64,000 bases of DNA, taken from Skermania piniformis (GTDB taxonomy: Bacteria > Actinomycetota > Actinomycetes > Mycobacteriales > Mycobacteriaceae). Below are positions 30,202 through 44,786 of the stretch, piece after piece (the stretch's first letter is position 1; each line of letters opens with the position of its first letter). Where the stretch lies: contig NZ_CP079105.1 of NCBI RefSeq assembly GCF_019285775.1, forward strand, positions 2,666,001 to 2,730,000. The letters run 5' to 3'. Under the pieces are notes generated by a model. The model saw only the letters and a list, made by a program, of their open reading frames with translations, was not told the origin of the DNA and did not search any database. The position numbers and the translations under genes are program-made.

Positions 30202-31233
30202 TCAGCCGAAGAACGCCGCCGCTTCGCGCAGCCGTTCCTCGGGGACCCGCTTGAGCTCCTTGGTGGCCTCGTCCAGCGGCACCAGGTCGATCCGGGTGCC
30301 GTGCAGGGCCACCATCTTGCCGGACTCGCCGGCATGCGCAGCCTCGGCCGCGTGCACGCCGAACCGGGTGGCCAGAATCCGGTCGTAGGACGTCGGCGCC
30401 CCGCCACGCTGGATGTGCCCGAGCACCGTCGTACGCACCTCCTTGCCGATCCGCCGCTCGATCTCGGCACCGAGTTGCTGCGCGACCCCGGTGAATATCT
30501 TGTGGCCGAACTCGTCGATCCCGCCCTCGCGCAACGTCATCGACGCCGGATCGGGTGACGCACCTTCGGCCACGACACAGATGAAATGCGAGTCGCCGTG
30601 CTGGAACCGGCGCTTGATCATCCGACACACCCGGTCCACGTCGAACGGCTCCTCCGGCACCAGGGTCAGATGCGCACCGGAGGCCATTCCCGCGTTCATC
30701 GCGATCCACCCGGCGTGCCGGCCCATCACCTCGACCAGCATCACCCGCTGATGTGATTCGGCGGTGGTGTGCAATCGGTCGATCGCCTCGGTAGCGATGC
30801 TCAACGCGGTGTCGTGGCCGAATGTCACATCGGTACAAGCGATGTCGTTGTCGATCGTCTTCGGTACCCCGATCACCGGGACACCTTCGTCGGACAGCCA
30901 GCGCGCGGCGGTCAGCGTGCCCTCACCACCGATCGGGATCAAACACTCCACCCCGTTGTCGTCGAGGGTCTGCTTGATCTGTTCGATTCCGGCCTGCAGC
31001 TTGTCCGGGTTCACCCGGGCGGTGCCGAGCATCGTGCCGCCCTTGGCGAGCAGCCGATCCACCCGATCGTCGTTCTGGATCTGCACCTTGCGGTCTTCCA
31101 GCAGGCCCCGCCAGCCGTCCCGGAAACCGACGATCGAGTCGCCGTAGCGGCCGTTGGCGGTGCGGACAACCGCGCGAATCACCGCATTCAGCCCGGGGCA
31201 ATCACCACCACCGGTCAGTATCCCGATACGCAT
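30202..31233 (-). CDS. pfkA: 6-phosphofructokinase (ATP-type)
   Basis: Glycolytic phosphorylation of fructose 6-phosphate. 343 residues starting [17 protein letters not shown], the nucleotide-binding G-G-G-D-C-P-G loop. Catalytic P-K-T-I-D-N-D lies near residue 127. The donor-discriminating segment is G-G-E-G-T-L-T-A-A (about 103-111): a glycine rather than aspartate follows Glu, as in ATP-dependent actinobacterial enzymes and unlike PPi-dependent ones, so ATP is the predicted donor. An in-frame ATG nine bases upstream is an alternative start. It is divergent from an ABC exporter operon. Confidence 0.95.
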   Translation of the reverse strand: MRIGILTGGGDCPGLNAVIRAVVRTANGRYGDSIVGFRDGWRGLLEDRKVQIQNDDRVDRLLAKGGTMLGTARVNPDKLQAGIEQIKQTLDDNGVECLIPIGGEGTLTAARWLSDEGVPVIGVPKTIDNDIACTDVTFGHDTALSIATEAIDRLHTTAESHQRVMLVEVMGRHAGWIAMNAGMASGAHLTLVPEEPFDVDRVCRMIKRRFQHGDSHFICVVAEGASPDPASMTLREGGIDEFGHKIFTGVAQQLGAEIERRIGKEVRTTVLGHIQRGGAPTSYDRILATRFGVHAAEAAHAGESGKMVALHGTRIDLVPLDEATKELKRVPEERLREAAAFFG

Positions 31234-31352
31234 GGGCCCCATCTTGCCCTCTGCCCGCCCGTACTGCCGGGCGAGCAGGCGGAGTCGGGAAAAGCAGAAT
31301 GCACCCGCACGGGTGGGTTAGCGTCGAAACTCGGGGAGAAGGGAGTGGGCCG

Positions 31353-32080
<728 letters not shown>

Positions 32081-32084
<4 letters not shown>

Positions 32085-34567
32085 GTTGGCGTGCCGGATT
32101 CGACCGAGTCCGGCTGTGCAACCTGCGCGAACTGCGCGCCCATCGCGGCCGCACCGCAACGTCGTTGCTCGTCGTGGCCGTCGCCGCGGCGCTGATGGTG
32201 GCGGTGTTGGCGATCACCGGCTCGGTGACCGGGAGCGCCGAACGGCTGACCGAGTCGATCGCCGGCGATGCCGCATTGGAGGTTTCCGGCATCACCGACT
32301 CCGGCTTCGCCGCGGAATTGCGGGCCGGCGTCGCCGCGACCCCCGGGGTCGGCAGCGCCGCGGCTATGGTGCGCACCGGCGTCGGGCCCGAACACACGCT
32401 CGTGCTCGGCGCCGACGCGAGCATGGCGGCGGTGCGGAGCGATCTGCAATCGGTACTCGGTGACGGCCTCGGCACACTGCTGTCCACCCCCGATGCCGTG
32501 ATCGCCGGACCGGGCACCGGCAAACAGGTCGGCGACCGCTGGAAGCTCGGCGCGGCGACGGTCACCGTCACCGCGGTCGCCGCCGACGCCGGCCGACGCA
32601 TCGCCGCCGGGCGCTTCGTCGTGACCACCCTTCCGGTGGCCCAGCAGATCTCGAATCGCCCGGATCGACTGGATGCGATCCTGGTGACCTTGGCCCCCGG
32701 AGCCGACCGCGCGGCGGTGCAGTCGGCGCTGACCGACACGGTGGCCGGGCGAGCGGTAGTCGCCGAACCGGCGTACCGCACCGCGCAAGCCGGCGGCGCG
32801 ATCACCCTGCTCCGGACCACCACGCTGCTGTCCGCCTCCACGGCGTTGATCGTGGCGGGGTTCCTCGTCTATATCGCGATGAGCATGGCGATCAGCCAGC
32901 GCCGGCCACAACTGTCGATGCTGCGCGCGATCGGCGGCACCCGGCGGCGACTCACCCGAGACCTGCTCGGCGAGGCGGCGATCGGCGGCGCGCTCGCGGG
33001 AGCTCTCGGCGCCGTCGCCGGCGTCGCGATCGCCCGCTCGACGATCGGAGCGTTACCGCCGGCGATCATCGCCAGTCTGGAAGCGCGTACCGAGTTCGTC
33101 CTGCCCTGGTACGCGGTGCCGATCGGGGTGCTCACCGCGATCGTCGCGGCGGTCGCGGCGGCCGCGATCGCCGCGCGCCAGATCGCCACCGTCGCACCGG
33201 TCGAAGCACTGTCGGTCAGCGGCGGCGCACCGGATCGGCTGCCCGGCCGGGCGATCCGGATCGGCATCGGATCGGTCGGCGCCGTCGGCGCAGCCGCATC
33301 GGTGGCGCTCGCGCGGGCCGACATCGGTCGGGCCGCACTGCTCGTCGTGCCGCTGATCTTCGTTGCCGCCCTGGCGATCTGCTTCGCGGCGATGCCGCTG
33401 ATCGTCCGCGGTGCGGCACTGATCGCGCGGATCTTCGGCGCGCCCGGGGTGTTCGGCGCGACCTCGATCGAGCGCGCCCCGCGCCGGGTGTGGGCGATTG
33501 CGATGACGGTACTGACCTCGGTCGTCGCCGTCCTCGCGGTCACCGGCCCCCAGGACGACATGATCGACGCCGCCGAAGCGTCCTTCGACGATGCCGCCGA
33601 CCTGGATCTTTATGTCGGCAGCACGCCGCCCGGGGTCTTCCCCGCCGGCCCGATTCTCCCGCTGGACCTGGAGCGGCAGCTGGCGCGGCTGCCCGGCGTG
33701 GCGTCCACGGTCGGCACTCAGCTGGCCTACGCCACCGTCGACGGAACCCGGGTGTTGCTGGCGGCCGGCGCACCTGGAGTGCCGAACGACATGTACGAAG
33801 CAGCCGACCCCGAGATTCGCCGCCGGGTCGATCGTGGCGACGGCATCTTGATTTCGCGGGATATATCGCACGCGCGCGGGCTCGCCGCCGGCGACCGGGT
33901 TCGGCTACCCACGCCGACCGGAACGAGATCGGTCGAGGTGCTTGCCGTGGTGCCGTACTTCTCGGTCGTCAGCGGAGCGATCGTGCTCGGCATCGACGAG
34001 CTCCGAGCCTGGTACCGACAACCCGGATCGACGGTGATCGGGCTCCATCTGGACCCCGGGGTAGACCCGACGGAGGCTGCGGCAGCGGTGCGCGCGACCG
34101 CGCCACCGGACAGCTACGTCTACACCGGACGGGAATCTGCCGAGGCCGCCACCGGCGCCTTGCATCAAGGAGTGGCGCTGTCGCGGGCGATCACCTGGAT
34201 CGTGGTCGGCGTCGCCGCGCTCGCGCTGCTCAACACGCTGCTGCTGTCGGTGCTGGACCGGCGCCGAGAACTCGGCCTGTTGCGGGCGATGGGCGCGAGT
34301 CGTCGGTTCGTGCTGTCCGCGGTGCTCGCCGAAGCGGCCGGGGTGGGGTTGGCCGGGGGCGCGCTCGGCGTCGGGGTGGGGCTGGCCGCGCAGTCGCTGA
34401 GCGCGCCGGCGCTGAGCAACGTCGTCACCATCGACGTGCTTTACCATTTTCGCCCACTCGTGCTGCTCACCGCCGTGGCCGCCCTCGGCCTCACCCTGCT
34501 CGGCGCCATCCCACCCGCGGTGCGCGCGGCCCGCCTGAACATCGTCGAGGCGGTGGCAGCCGATTGA
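32081..34567 (+). CDS. FtsX-family ABC permease, duplicated domain type
   Basis: 828-residue permease of the MacB/FtsX superfamily. Layout: N-terminal membrane helix (about 25-48), extracellular MacB-type periplasmic core domain (about 50-240), FtsX domain of three helices (about 250-370), two central helices (about 390-450), a second extracellular domain (about 480-690) and a second FtsX domain (about 705-825; [11 protein letters not shown]). This fused two-unit architecture is usual for actinobacterial exporters partnered with a LolD-like ATPase, here encoded just upstream with a 4-nt overlap. Substrate unknown; candidates are envelope lipids, lipoproteins or antimicrobial peptides. Confidence 0.92.
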
Positions 34568-34568
34568 C

Positions 34569-34585
34569 CGCGGGCCCGGCCCGCG
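34569..34585. terminator. Compact hairpin in the ftsX-like/gatA convergent gap
   Basis: CGCGGGC (34569-34575), loop CCG, GCCCGCG (34579-34585) fills the 18-nt gap between two convergent stop codons. Perfectly symmetrical, so it can act in both directions; no T-tract. Confidence 0.55.
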
Positions 34586-36058
34586 CTATCGGGTGGCTGC
34601 CTCGTACGCAGCGGCCACCCGGTAGAGCCGATCGTCGGCCAACGCCGGCGCCATGATCTGCAGCCCCACCGGGAGCCCGTCGTCGGCGGACAGCGGTGCG
34701 GGCACCGAGATCGCACAGGTACCGGCCAGATTCGTCGGCAGGGTGCACAGGTCGGTCAGGTACATCGCCAGCGGGTCGTCGAGCTTCTCCCCCAACTTCC
34801 ATGGGGTCACCGGGCTGGTCGGCGAGATCAACACGTCGGCCCGCTCGTACGCAGCGGCGAAATCGCGGGCGATCAGCGTACGTACCTTGAGCGCCTGACC
34901 GTAGTACGCGTCGTAGTAGCCCGCGGACAGCGCGTAAGTGCCGATCATGATCCGACGCTTCACCTCGGCGCCGAAACCGGCGTCCCGAGTCACCGCCATC
35001 ACCTGGTCGGCGCTCCGGGTCCCGTCGTCACCGGCGCGTAGGCCGTACCGCATCCCGTCGAACCGGGCCAGGTTCGACGAGACCTCGCTCGGCAGGATCA
35101 AGTAGTACGCCGCCAGGCCGTAGGTGAAGTGCGGACAGGACACCTCCACCACCTCGGCCCCCAGCTCGGTGAGCGTCTGCACCGCGCGGTCGAACGAGCC
35201 GATCACGCCGGGCTGGTAGCTGTCCGAGTGCAGCTCCCGAACCACCCCGATCCGCACCCCACGCAGATCGCCGGCCGCACCCTGACGGGCCGCCGCGACC
35301 ACCGGCGGCACCGGCGCATCCACCGAGGTCGAGTCACGGGGATCGTGGCCCGCGATCACCTCGTGCAGCAACGCCGTGTCCAGCACGGTGCGGCCGCACG
35401 GACCGCCCTGGTCCAGCGACGACGCGCACGCGACCAGACCGTAGCGGGAGACCGTGCCGTAGGTCGGCTTGGTGCCGACCGTGCCGGTCACCGCGGCCGG
35501 CTGCCGGATCGACCCACCGGTATCGGTGCCGATCGCCAACGGCGCCTGGAACGAGGCCAACGCGGCGGCCGAACCGCCGCCGGAGCCGCCCGGGATACGC
35601 GTGGTGTCGAGCGGGTTACGGGTGGGCCCGAATGCGGAGTTCTCGGTCGAGCTGCCCATCGCGAACTCGTCCATGTTGGTCTTACCGAGCACCGGGATGC
35701 CGGCAGCGCGCAACCTCGCGGTCACGGTCGCGTCGTACGGCGCCACCCACCCGTCGAGAATCGCCGATCCGCAGGTGGTCGGCATGTCGGTGGTGGTGAA
35801 GACGTCCTTGAGCGCCAGCGGCACCCCGGCGAGCGCGGACGCCGGTGGCGCCCCCGCCGCGCGCGCATCGTCCACCGCCTGCGCTGCGGCCAGCGCCTGT
35901 TCCGCACCGACGTGCAGGAAGGCGTGGATCTCGGCGTCCACCGCGGCGATCCGGTCCAGGTGGGCGCGAGTGACCTCCACCGAGGAAACCTCGCCGGAAT
36001 GAATTTTGCCGGCCAGCTCGGCCGCGGTCAGTTCGGTCAATGCGGTCGGCGAGCTCAT
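34586..36058 (-). CDS. gatA: Glutamyl-tRNA(Gln)/aspartyl-tRNA(Asn) amidotransferase subunit A
   Basis: Amidase-signature subunit releasing ammonia from glutamine for GatB. 490 residues starting [19 protein letters not shown]. The Ser-cisSer-Lys triad is visible: Lys in A-L-K-D-V-F (about residue 78), and the two serines in [11 protein letters not shown] and [10 protein letters not shown] (about 150-180). The ATG overlaps the gatC stop (ATGA). With gatB at 24.2 kb the whole GatCAB complex is encoded in this window. Confidence 0.97.
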   Translation of the reverse strand: MSSPTALTELTAAELAGKIHSGEVSSVEVTRAHLDRIAAVDAEIHAFLHVGAEQALAAAQAVDDARAAGAPPASALAGVPLALKDVFTTTDMPTTCGSAILDGWVAPYDATVTARLRAAGIPVLGKTNMDEFAMGSSTENSAFGPTRNPLDTTRIPGGSGGGSAAALASFQAPLAIGTDTGGSIRQPAAVTGTVGTKPTYGTVSRYGLVACASSLDQGGPCGRTVLDTALLHEVIAGHDPRDSTSVDAPVPPVVAAARQGAAGDLRGVRIGVVRELHSDSYQPGVIGSFDRAVQTLTELGAEVVEVSCPHFTYGLAAYYLILPSEVSSNLARFDGMRYGLRAGDDGTRSADQVMAVTRDAGFGAEVKRRIMIGTYALSAGYYDAYYGQALKVRTLIARDFAAAYERADVLISPTSPVTPWKLGEKLDDPLAMYLTDLCTLPTNLAGTCAISVPAPLSADDGLPVGLQIMAPALADDRLYRVAAAYEAATR

Positions 36059-36366
36059 TCGCTTTCTCCGAGAATCTGCGGCACCTGGAATCGCTGCTCG
36101 GCCACGGCGGGTGCCGCGGCGAGCGCCTGCTCCGGGGTGAGGCCGGCAGTGCCGACATCGGCCCGGGTCACGTTCGTGATCGGGTGCGGACTGGTGGTCG
36201 CCGGCACGTCGTCCGCGGCCACCTCGGTCACCATCGCGACGTGGCCGAGGATCGCGTCGAGTTGGCCGGCAAGCTGGTCGAGCTCGGTTTCGGTGAGTGC
36301 GAGCCGGGAGAGCCGGGCGAGATGCGATACCTCGTCCCGGGTGATCGCCGCCTGTCGTTCCGTCAC
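36055..36366 (-). CDS. gatC: Glutamyl-tRNA(Gln)/aspartyl-tRNA(Asn) amidotransferase subunit C
   Basis: 103-residue small subunit that wraps around and stabilises GatA-GatB. Characteristic helices include [17 protein letters not shown] and the extended C-terminal stretch ending F-Q-V-P-Q-I-L. Translationally coupled to gatA. The region upstream (36367-36500) holds the divergent start of the ACT-domain gene. Confidence 0.95.
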   Translation of the reverse strand: MTERQAAITRDEVSHLARLSRLALTETELDQLAGQLDAILGHVAMVTEVAADDVPATTSPHPITNVTRADVGTAGLTPEQALAAAPAVAEQRFQVPQILGESE

Positions 36367-36500
36367 CGGGTGCCCCTTTCGATCGTCGCAAGTTAGCCTA
36401 GCGAGGTGGTGTTTCGTCGGTGGTCCGCGGCTCCGCAGACGGTGACGGAATCATCACAGCAGCGTTTCCGGCTCGAAAGTCGTCGCCGACAGGAGTAGAC

Positions 36501-37211
36501 ATGGCGACGTCGGGGGGCATGGTTGCGGGCTCACGCGGTCCGTGGACGAAAGGGTTGCACGTGTCGTTCCTTCTCCGCGTGCAGCTACCGGACCGGCCGG
36601 GCAGCCTGGGGACTCTTGCGGTCGCACTCGGCTCGGTCGGCGCCGACATCCTTTCGCTCGATGTGGTCGAACGTGGCCTGGGTTATGCGGTGGACGACAT
36701 CGTGGTCGATGTCGACCACGGCGCACTGCCGGACACCCTGCTCTCCGCGGCCGAAGCGATCCCCGGGGTCACCGTCGACTCGATCCGGCCCTATGCCGGA
36801 GTGCTGGACACCCACCGCGAACTCGAACTGATCGACCAGGTCGCCACCTCACCCGACGATCGACTGCAAGCGCTGGTGGACGGGGTACCGCGGGTGCTCC
36901 GGGTCGGTTGGAGCATCGTCGCCGCCACCGGTCCGCACGGCGCTTACCGCGTGGTGGGCAGCCCCAGCGCGCCGGAAACGCACGCCGGCGACGTGCCCTG
37001 GATGCCGCTGGAGAAGCCGGTGGTGCTGGACGAGGAGGCCGAGTGGGTGCCCCCGTTGTGGCGCGACATGGACACCAAACTTGCCGCCGCACCGCTCGGC
37101 TCCACCGGCAAAGCGCTGCTGCTCGGCCGGCCGGGCGGGCCGGAGTTCCGGCCGTCGGAGGTAGCCCGGCTCGGCTACCTCGCCGGCATCATCGCGTCGG
37201 TGCTGCACTAG
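36501..37211 (+). CDS. ACT-domain protein
   Basis: Homologue of Rv3013 with an N-terminal ACT domain (V-Q-L-P-D-R-P-G-S-L-G-T-L-A-V-A-L-G) and a C-terminal roughly 120-residue domain unique to these Actinobacteria ending F-R-P-S-E-V-A-R-L-G-Y-L-A-G-I-I-A. The domain suggests binding of an amino acid, but ligand and output are unknown. Start choice: ATG at 36501 has a strong AGGAG 5 nt upstream and gives 236 residues; GTG at 36561 has AAAGGG 6 nt upstream and starts where homology with Rv3013 begins, giving 216 residues. Both may be used. Confidence 0.82.
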   Translation: MATSGGMVAGSRGPWTKGLHVSFLLRVQLPDRPGSLGTLAVALGSVGADILSLDVVERGLGYAVDDIVVDVDHGALPDTLLSAAEAIPGVTVDSIRPYAGVLDTHRELELIDQVATSPDDRLQALVDGVPRVLRVGWSIVAATGPHGAYRVVGSPSAPETHAGDVPWMPLEKPVVLDEEAEWVPPLWRDMDTKLAAAPLGSTGKALLLGRPGGPEFRPSEVARLGYLAGIIASVLH

Positions 37212-37227
37212 GCCGCGCACACCGGCA

Positions 37228-40760
<3,533 letters not shown>

Positions 40761-40764
<4 letters not shown>

Positions 40765-41630
40765 ACCCACCGGTTGGCACACTCCCGCCCGTGCATCGCA
40801 GACAGCTGCTCGGTCTGCTCGCCGCCGGGACCGTCACCGCGATCACCGGCTGCACCCGCGAGCCGGACCCGCACCCGGCTGCGGCGCCCGACCCGGGCGC
40901 ACCGACGACGACCTCGGCGCCGCTGCTGCCGCCGCCCCCGCCGCGCGATCGGCGCGCTCCGGCACCGGACGGCGTCCTCACCAAGCTGCCGACTCCGGGC
41001 CCGCTGCTCGCCCTCACCGTCGACGACGGTGCCGATCCCGACGTGGTCGGCGCCTACATCCGATTCGCCGAAGACACCGGTGCCCGATTCACCTTCTTCG
41101 TGACCGCCCGCTACCCCGGCTGGATCCGGCACCGGGACCGGCTGCGCCCACTGGTCGACTCGGGCCAGATCCAGCTGGGGAACCACACCTGGAGTCATCC
41201 CGATCTGACCAGCCTGTCCCAGCACGCGATTGCCGACGAACTGCGGCGGACCCACGACTTCCTGCACAACACCTACGGGGTGGACGCGACGCCGTACTAC
41301 CGTCCGCCGTTCGGCTACCACAACCCGACGGTGGATGCGGTCGCGGCGGATCTCGGCTACACCCATCCGACCCTGTGGTACGGCTCGCTCTCGGACTCCG
41401 GTCTGATCACCGAGGACTACCTGCTGCAGTGCGCGCACCGGTACTTCACGGCGCAGGCGATCGTGATCGGGCACGCGAACTTTCCCCCGGTCACCCGGGT
41501 GTATCCGCAACTGGTCGAGATCATCCGGGAACGCGGGTTGTCCATGGTCACCCTGGACGACGCCATCCGGCCCGATCCCGGGACGGCGTCGTCCGGGGTG
41601 ACCTCCGGCACCGGAATTCGAGCGCGCTGA
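40761..41630 (+). CDS. Polysaccharide deacetylase (NodB/CE4) lipoprotein
   Basis: 289-residue secreted deacetylase. The N terminus has R-R-Q-L-L-G-L-L, a Tat-like twin arginine, then lipobox A-I-T-G-C (Cys near residue 31), then a Pro-rich spacer to about 75. The CE4 domain shows motif 1 L-T-V-D-D-G, motif 2 H-T-W-S-H-P-D, motif 3 R-P-P-F-G-Y-H and the late histidine V-I-G-H-A-N. Metal and catalytic residues are thus in place for removing acetyl groups from peptidoglycan or another cell-wall polymer. The ATG overlaps the crotonase stop; GTG at 40791 just before the twin arginine is an alternative start. Confidence 0.9.
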
Positions 41631-41658
41631 CCCGCAGCGACGTCCGCCGCGCGGCCGG

Positions 41659-42756
41659 CTACTGCTGCACCAGGCCCCGACCGGTGATCAACGGCAGGTC
41701 CAGCGCGGTCACGATGCCCGGTTCGGCCGCCACCACCGCCGGAATCGCGTTGATCAGCCGCTGTGCGGTCACGATCATGCCGGACACGTTGTGGTCGCCG
41801 TTGGCGCCATGGTGGGTGAACTCCAGCCGCATCACCGGCTCGCCGGTGATCTCCACCCGGTAACAGCCGGCACCGTCGCTCGGCGTGGGCCAGTCCGGCT
41901 CGGTATCCGCAGCGGTTCGAGTGACGTGCTGGAGCACGACCCGCGGCACCCCGGCGACCGTGCCGATCACCCGGAATCGCACCGCCCCACGGGTACCGGC
42001 GGGGATATCCACCGACACCGTCGAGATGTCCCGGGGCGCGGGCCGGTGCTCGACCTCTTCGAGCAACGGTTCGTCCAACGTCACGCCGAGACCGGCGGCG
42101 ATCGCGCGGACCACCGGGCCCCACGCCAAACTCAACACGTTCGGATACCAGAGCAGGGCGGGCTCGTCGATCGGCTTACCGAAACCGAACAGCTCGCCCA
42201 TCACCGTCGGCTGGTAATAAGTGGAATAGTCGGCGATCTCGCTGACCGTCACCCGCTCGATCCGCTGCGACAGCGAGGTCAGCGCCAACGGTAGGACGTC
42301 GTTGGCGAAACCCGGGTCGATGCCGTTCACGTGCAGGCTGGCCCCGCCGGCGACGGCGGCTGCGGCGATCTGGGTGACCGTGTCGTCGGGCAGGGTGCCG
42401 TACGGATATGCCAATATCACCGGGCCGGACGACACCACGTTCACCCCGGCCCGGACGAACCCGGTCAGGTCACCGATCGACTCGAACACCCGATCGTCGG
42501 TCATCGCGGCGTGCAGGATGCAGTCGGGGCGCAGCGCGAGCAGCGCGTCGGCGTCGGTCGTCGCCGACACGCCCAGATCTCGATCGAGGCCGGCCAGCAC
42601 ACCGGCGTCCTGGCCGGCCTTGTCCGGTGTGGAGGTCCACACACCCACCAACTCCAGATCCGGATGAGCGTCGATGCCGACGATGGCGTGCCGACCCACC
42701 GTTCCGGTCGACCACACCACCACGCGCAACGGAACAGTCGGAGTATCGGTCGTCAC
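41659..42756 (-). CDS. Dihydrodipicolinate reductase-like (DapB N-terminal fold) oxidoreductase
   Basis: 365-residue protein with an N-terminal Rossmann fold (V-V-V-W-S-T-G-T-V-G-R-H-A-I, residues 12-25) of the DapB N-terminal family, widespread in Mycobacteriales as paralogues related to 2,4-diaminopentanoate dehydrogenase. It lacks the DapB catalytic C-terminal domain; residues about 130-365 form an alternative alpha/beta domain with H-V-N-G-I-D-P-G-F and Y-Q-P-T-V-M-G-E-L-F-G. NAD(P) binding is likely and the substrate unknown. GTG start. A KstR-consensus box ends 10 nt upstream, suggesting a role in steroid metabolism. Confidence 0.8.
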   Translation of the reverse strand: MTTDTPTVPLRVVVWSTGTVGRHAIVGIDAHPDLELVGVWTSTPDKAGQDAGVLAGLDRDLGVSATTDADALLALRPDCILHAAMTDDRVFESIGDLTGFVRAGVNVVSSGPVILAYPYGTLPDDTVTQIAAAAVAGGASLHVNGIDPGFANDVLPLALTSLSQRIERVTVSEIADYSTYYQPTVMGELFGFGKPIDEPALLWYPNVLSLAWGPVVRAIAAGLGVTLDEPLLEEVEHRPAPRDISTVSVDIPAGTRGAVRFRVIGTVAGVPRVVLQHVTRTAADTEPDWPTPSDGAGCYRVEITGEPVMRLEFTHHGANGDHNVSGMIVTAQRLINAIPAVVAAEPGIVTALDLPLITGRGLVQQ

Positions 42757-42766
42757 TCCGCCAAGT

Positions 42767-42780
42767 TAGAACACGTTGCA
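42767..42780. promoter_or_regulatory. KstR-type operator
   Basis: TAGAACACGTTGCA matches every fixed position of the published KstR motif TnnAACnnGTTnnA. It lies 10 nt upstream of the GTG of the DapB-like gene, where a TetR-type repressor would block transcription. The core AGAACACGTT is the commonest form of the site in mycobacteria and rhodococci. Confidence 0.65.
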
Positions 42781-43055
42781 AGCGGCGCGCCGACGAAAGA
42801 CCGGATTCGGCCGCAACCACGTGACCGACCCCGTCTCCCACCGGCAACTCGCTCGCCGACGACCCGCATCAGCAGACTGCTTCGAAGCAAGCGGTCGCAG
42901 CGAGAAGCTTTGTTGCACATACGTAATTAGACGCAACGGGGGATACCCGAGCCGACCGGCCGGCGCCTAGCCTGGTTTCGCAGCGCGGCTACGACACGTT
43001 TCAACTCGATTCCTTCGAGTCGAGCAACCGACGAACCATAGGGGGTTTCCTTCGT
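42781..43055. other. Divergent intergenic region
   Basis: About 275 bp with no convincing reading frame. It contains a perfect 12-bp palindrome TGCTTCGAAGCA at 42878-42889, a comparatively A+T-rich stretch near 42910-42935 and the inverted repeat ACTCGA/TCGAGT about 40 nt before the DUF4352-like gene. It presumably holds the promoter of that gene; a TAGCCT -10-like element lies at 42967-42972. Confidence 0.35.
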
Positions 43056-43676
43056 ATGGCCAACCACGCACCTGCACCGAACCACTGGCCCGGTCGGCCC
43101 CAGCCGCCGTACGGTGCACCCGCCGCGCCACCGCCGAAACAGCGCAGCACGCTGAGGTTCGCGCTGATCGGCCTCGGCATCGTCGTCGCCGTCATCGCGG
43201 TGATGAGTATCACGAACAAGAGCGACTCCGGCGATCGAGCCGACTCACCCAACGGCAAAGCCACGGCGATCGCGGCCGACTCGGCCGCACCGCTCGGCAC
43301 CGAGGTCCGGGACGGGAAGTTCGGTTTCGTGATCACCGGAGTGGAACCGAACGTGCCGTCGGTCGGTGACAATCCGTACCTGGAGCAGACCGCCCAGGGC
43401 AAGTACGTACTCGTGCACGTCGACGTGACCAACACCAGCGACAAACCGCAGAGCTACTTCGGCGACAACCAGAAACTGATCGACACCCAGGGCCGACAGT
43501 TCAGCAACGACACCGCCGCCGAACTGGTGATGAACCCGAATATCCGGTTCGAGATCAACCCCGGCAACCGGATGTCGACGACCCTGGCCTTCGACGTCCC
43601 ACCGGACTCGCAGCCGGAACAGATCGAGTTCCACGACTCGATGTTCTCCGACGGCACCGCCGCCGCACTGAACTGA
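43056..43676 (+). CDS. Membrane-anchored DUF4352-like immunoprotective-fold protein
   Basis: 206-residue protein: Pro-rich cytoplasmic N terminus (1-30), one membrane helix (L-R-F-A-L-I-G-L-G-I-V-V-A-V-I-A-V-M, about 33-51), then an extracellular Ig-like beta domain (about 75-205) with the DUF4352 features G-K-Y-V-L-V-H-V-D-V-T-N-T-S and N-P-G-N-R-M-S-T-T-L-A-F-D-V-P. Related domains include telokin-like and MPT63-type folds. Function unknown; it probably binds a ligand or partner on the outer face of the membrane. GGGGG lies 12 nt before the ATG, so the ribosome site is weak or distant. Confidence 0.8.
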   Translation: MANHAPAPNHWPGRPQPPYGAPAAPPPKQRSTLRFALIGLGIVVAVIAVMSITNKSDSGDRADSPNGKATAIAADSAAPLGTEVRDGKFGFVITGVEPNVPSVGDNPYLEQTAQGKYVLVHVDVTNTSDKPQSYFGDNQKLIDTQGRQFSNDTAAELVMNPNIRFEINPGNRMSTTLAFDVPPDSQPEQIEFHDSMFSDGTAAALN

Positions 43677-43710
43677 GCCCGGGCCGAATCACCCGCAGCT
43701 CGACCAACCT

Positions 43711-43749
43711 ACCGGCCCGGCGCACCGTGGTCACGAGCGCCGGGCCGGT
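43711..43749. terminator. Bidirectional hairpin between convergent genes
   Basis: Twelve-bp perfect arms ACCGGCCCGGCG (43711-43722) and CGCCGGGCCGGT (43738-43749) surround a 15-nt loop. It lies between the stops of the DUF4352-like gene and the MetE-like gene. No T-tract, as is common in high-G+C genomes. Confidence 0.7.
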
Positions 43750-43775
43750 CGACCGCGGAGTTGTCGCCGGTTGCG

Positions 43776-44786
43776 CTACAGCGCTTCCGGCTCGTCGGCG
43801 AACACGTCGGCGATCTGTCGGGTCAGCTCCAACGCGGCCCGCGCCCAGCTCTGCGACGCACCGGCCAGACCGCAGACCGGTGACACGCCGACCCGCTCGC
43901 GCAGCATCGCACGGGTGAAGCCGAGCCGATCGATCAGCGTGACCGCCGGCCGGGCCAGTTCTCGCCAGGTCGGGGCCGCGGCCGGCGCGGTGCCGGGCAC
44001 CAGGCCCAGCAGCAGATCCTTACCGGACTCGACCAGCTCGCCGACCCCGTCCAGATCGCGTTTCGCCAGCTGCGACACGTCGACCGCAACCGCCGCGGCG
44101 CTGCTGCGCCGCAGCAGTTCCCACGGCACGGGCGACCCGCAGCTGTGCACCGCGACCGGGACGTCGACGGCGCCCGACACGGTGTCCAGCAGCGCCAACG
44201 CGTCCGGCGCCGGTAGCGGTGGAACCGGCTGCAGCCGCGACACCCCGGGCAAGGTGCCGGCCAACACCGCCGCGATCGACGGCTCGTCCAGCTGCAGCAC
44301 GACGTCGGCGGCGAACCGACGCCGGACCTCGGCGACATGCCGGGTCAAGCCCTCGGCCAACGACTCGGCGACGTCGCGCCGGGCCCCGGGGTCGGCGACC
44401 ACCCGGTGCCCGTTCGGCAGCTCGATGCCGGCGGCCAGGGTGAGCGGACCCGCCGCTTGCAGTTTGACCACACCGGCGCGGCTGCCGGACAGTTCCCGCG
44501 CCTCCTCGAATGCATCCAGATCCGTGCGCAGCAGATCGTGTGCCCGCCGAGCGACCGCGCTGCGGCGGGAACCCAACCGGTAGCCGCGCGGGTTCGCGTC
44601 CACGTCGAGATCGACCAGCAGCGCGCTCGTCCGCCCGATCAGATCAGCCCCGACACCGCGCGCCGGCAGTTCCACCACATGCGGCAACCGGGCCAACTCC
44701 CCGACCACCGTGGCCGCCGCCTCCCGCACATCGGTACCGGGCCACGAGCCGATCCCGGTCGCGGCCCCGGCGAACGGGCTGCTCAT
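43776..44786 (-). CDS. Cobalamin-independent methionine synthase-like protein
   Basis: 336-residue homologue of Rv3015c, equal to the C-terminal catalytic half of MetE only. Zinc-ligand candidates are in V-H-S-C-G-S-P (about residue 208) and S-P-V-C-G-L-A-G (about 310), and the substrate segment L-Q-L-D-E-P-S is present. It lacks the N-terminal folate-binding half, so it may transfer methyl groups from another donor. The ATG overlaps the mnmA stop (ATGA). Constant linkage to mnmA in Mycobacteriales suggests a link with tRNA thiolation or sulfur metabolism, but this is inference. Confidence 0.85.
   Translation of the reverse strand: MSSPFAGAATGIGSWPGTDVREAAATVVGELARLPHVVELPARGVGADLIGRTSALLVDLDVDANPRGYRLGSRRSAVARRAHDLLRTDLDAFEEARELSGSRAGVVKLQAAGPLTLAAGIELPNGHRVVADPGARRDVAESLAEGLTRHVAEVRRRFAADVVLQLDEPSIAAVLAGTLPGVSRLQPVPPLPAPDALALLDTVSGAVDVPVAVHSCGSPVPWELLRRSSAAAVAVDVSQLAKRDLDGVGELVESGKDLLLGLVPGTAPAAAPTWRELARPAVTLIDRLGFTRAMLRERVGVSPVCGLAGASQSWARAALELTRQIADVFADEPEAL

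Noticed and set aside
27942-30470. 842-residue minus-strand frame over the 1448-residue protein and pfkA
   Set aside because: The sense strand carries a propeller, membrane helices and consistent codon usage; the antisense frame shows no fold and crosses into pfkA.
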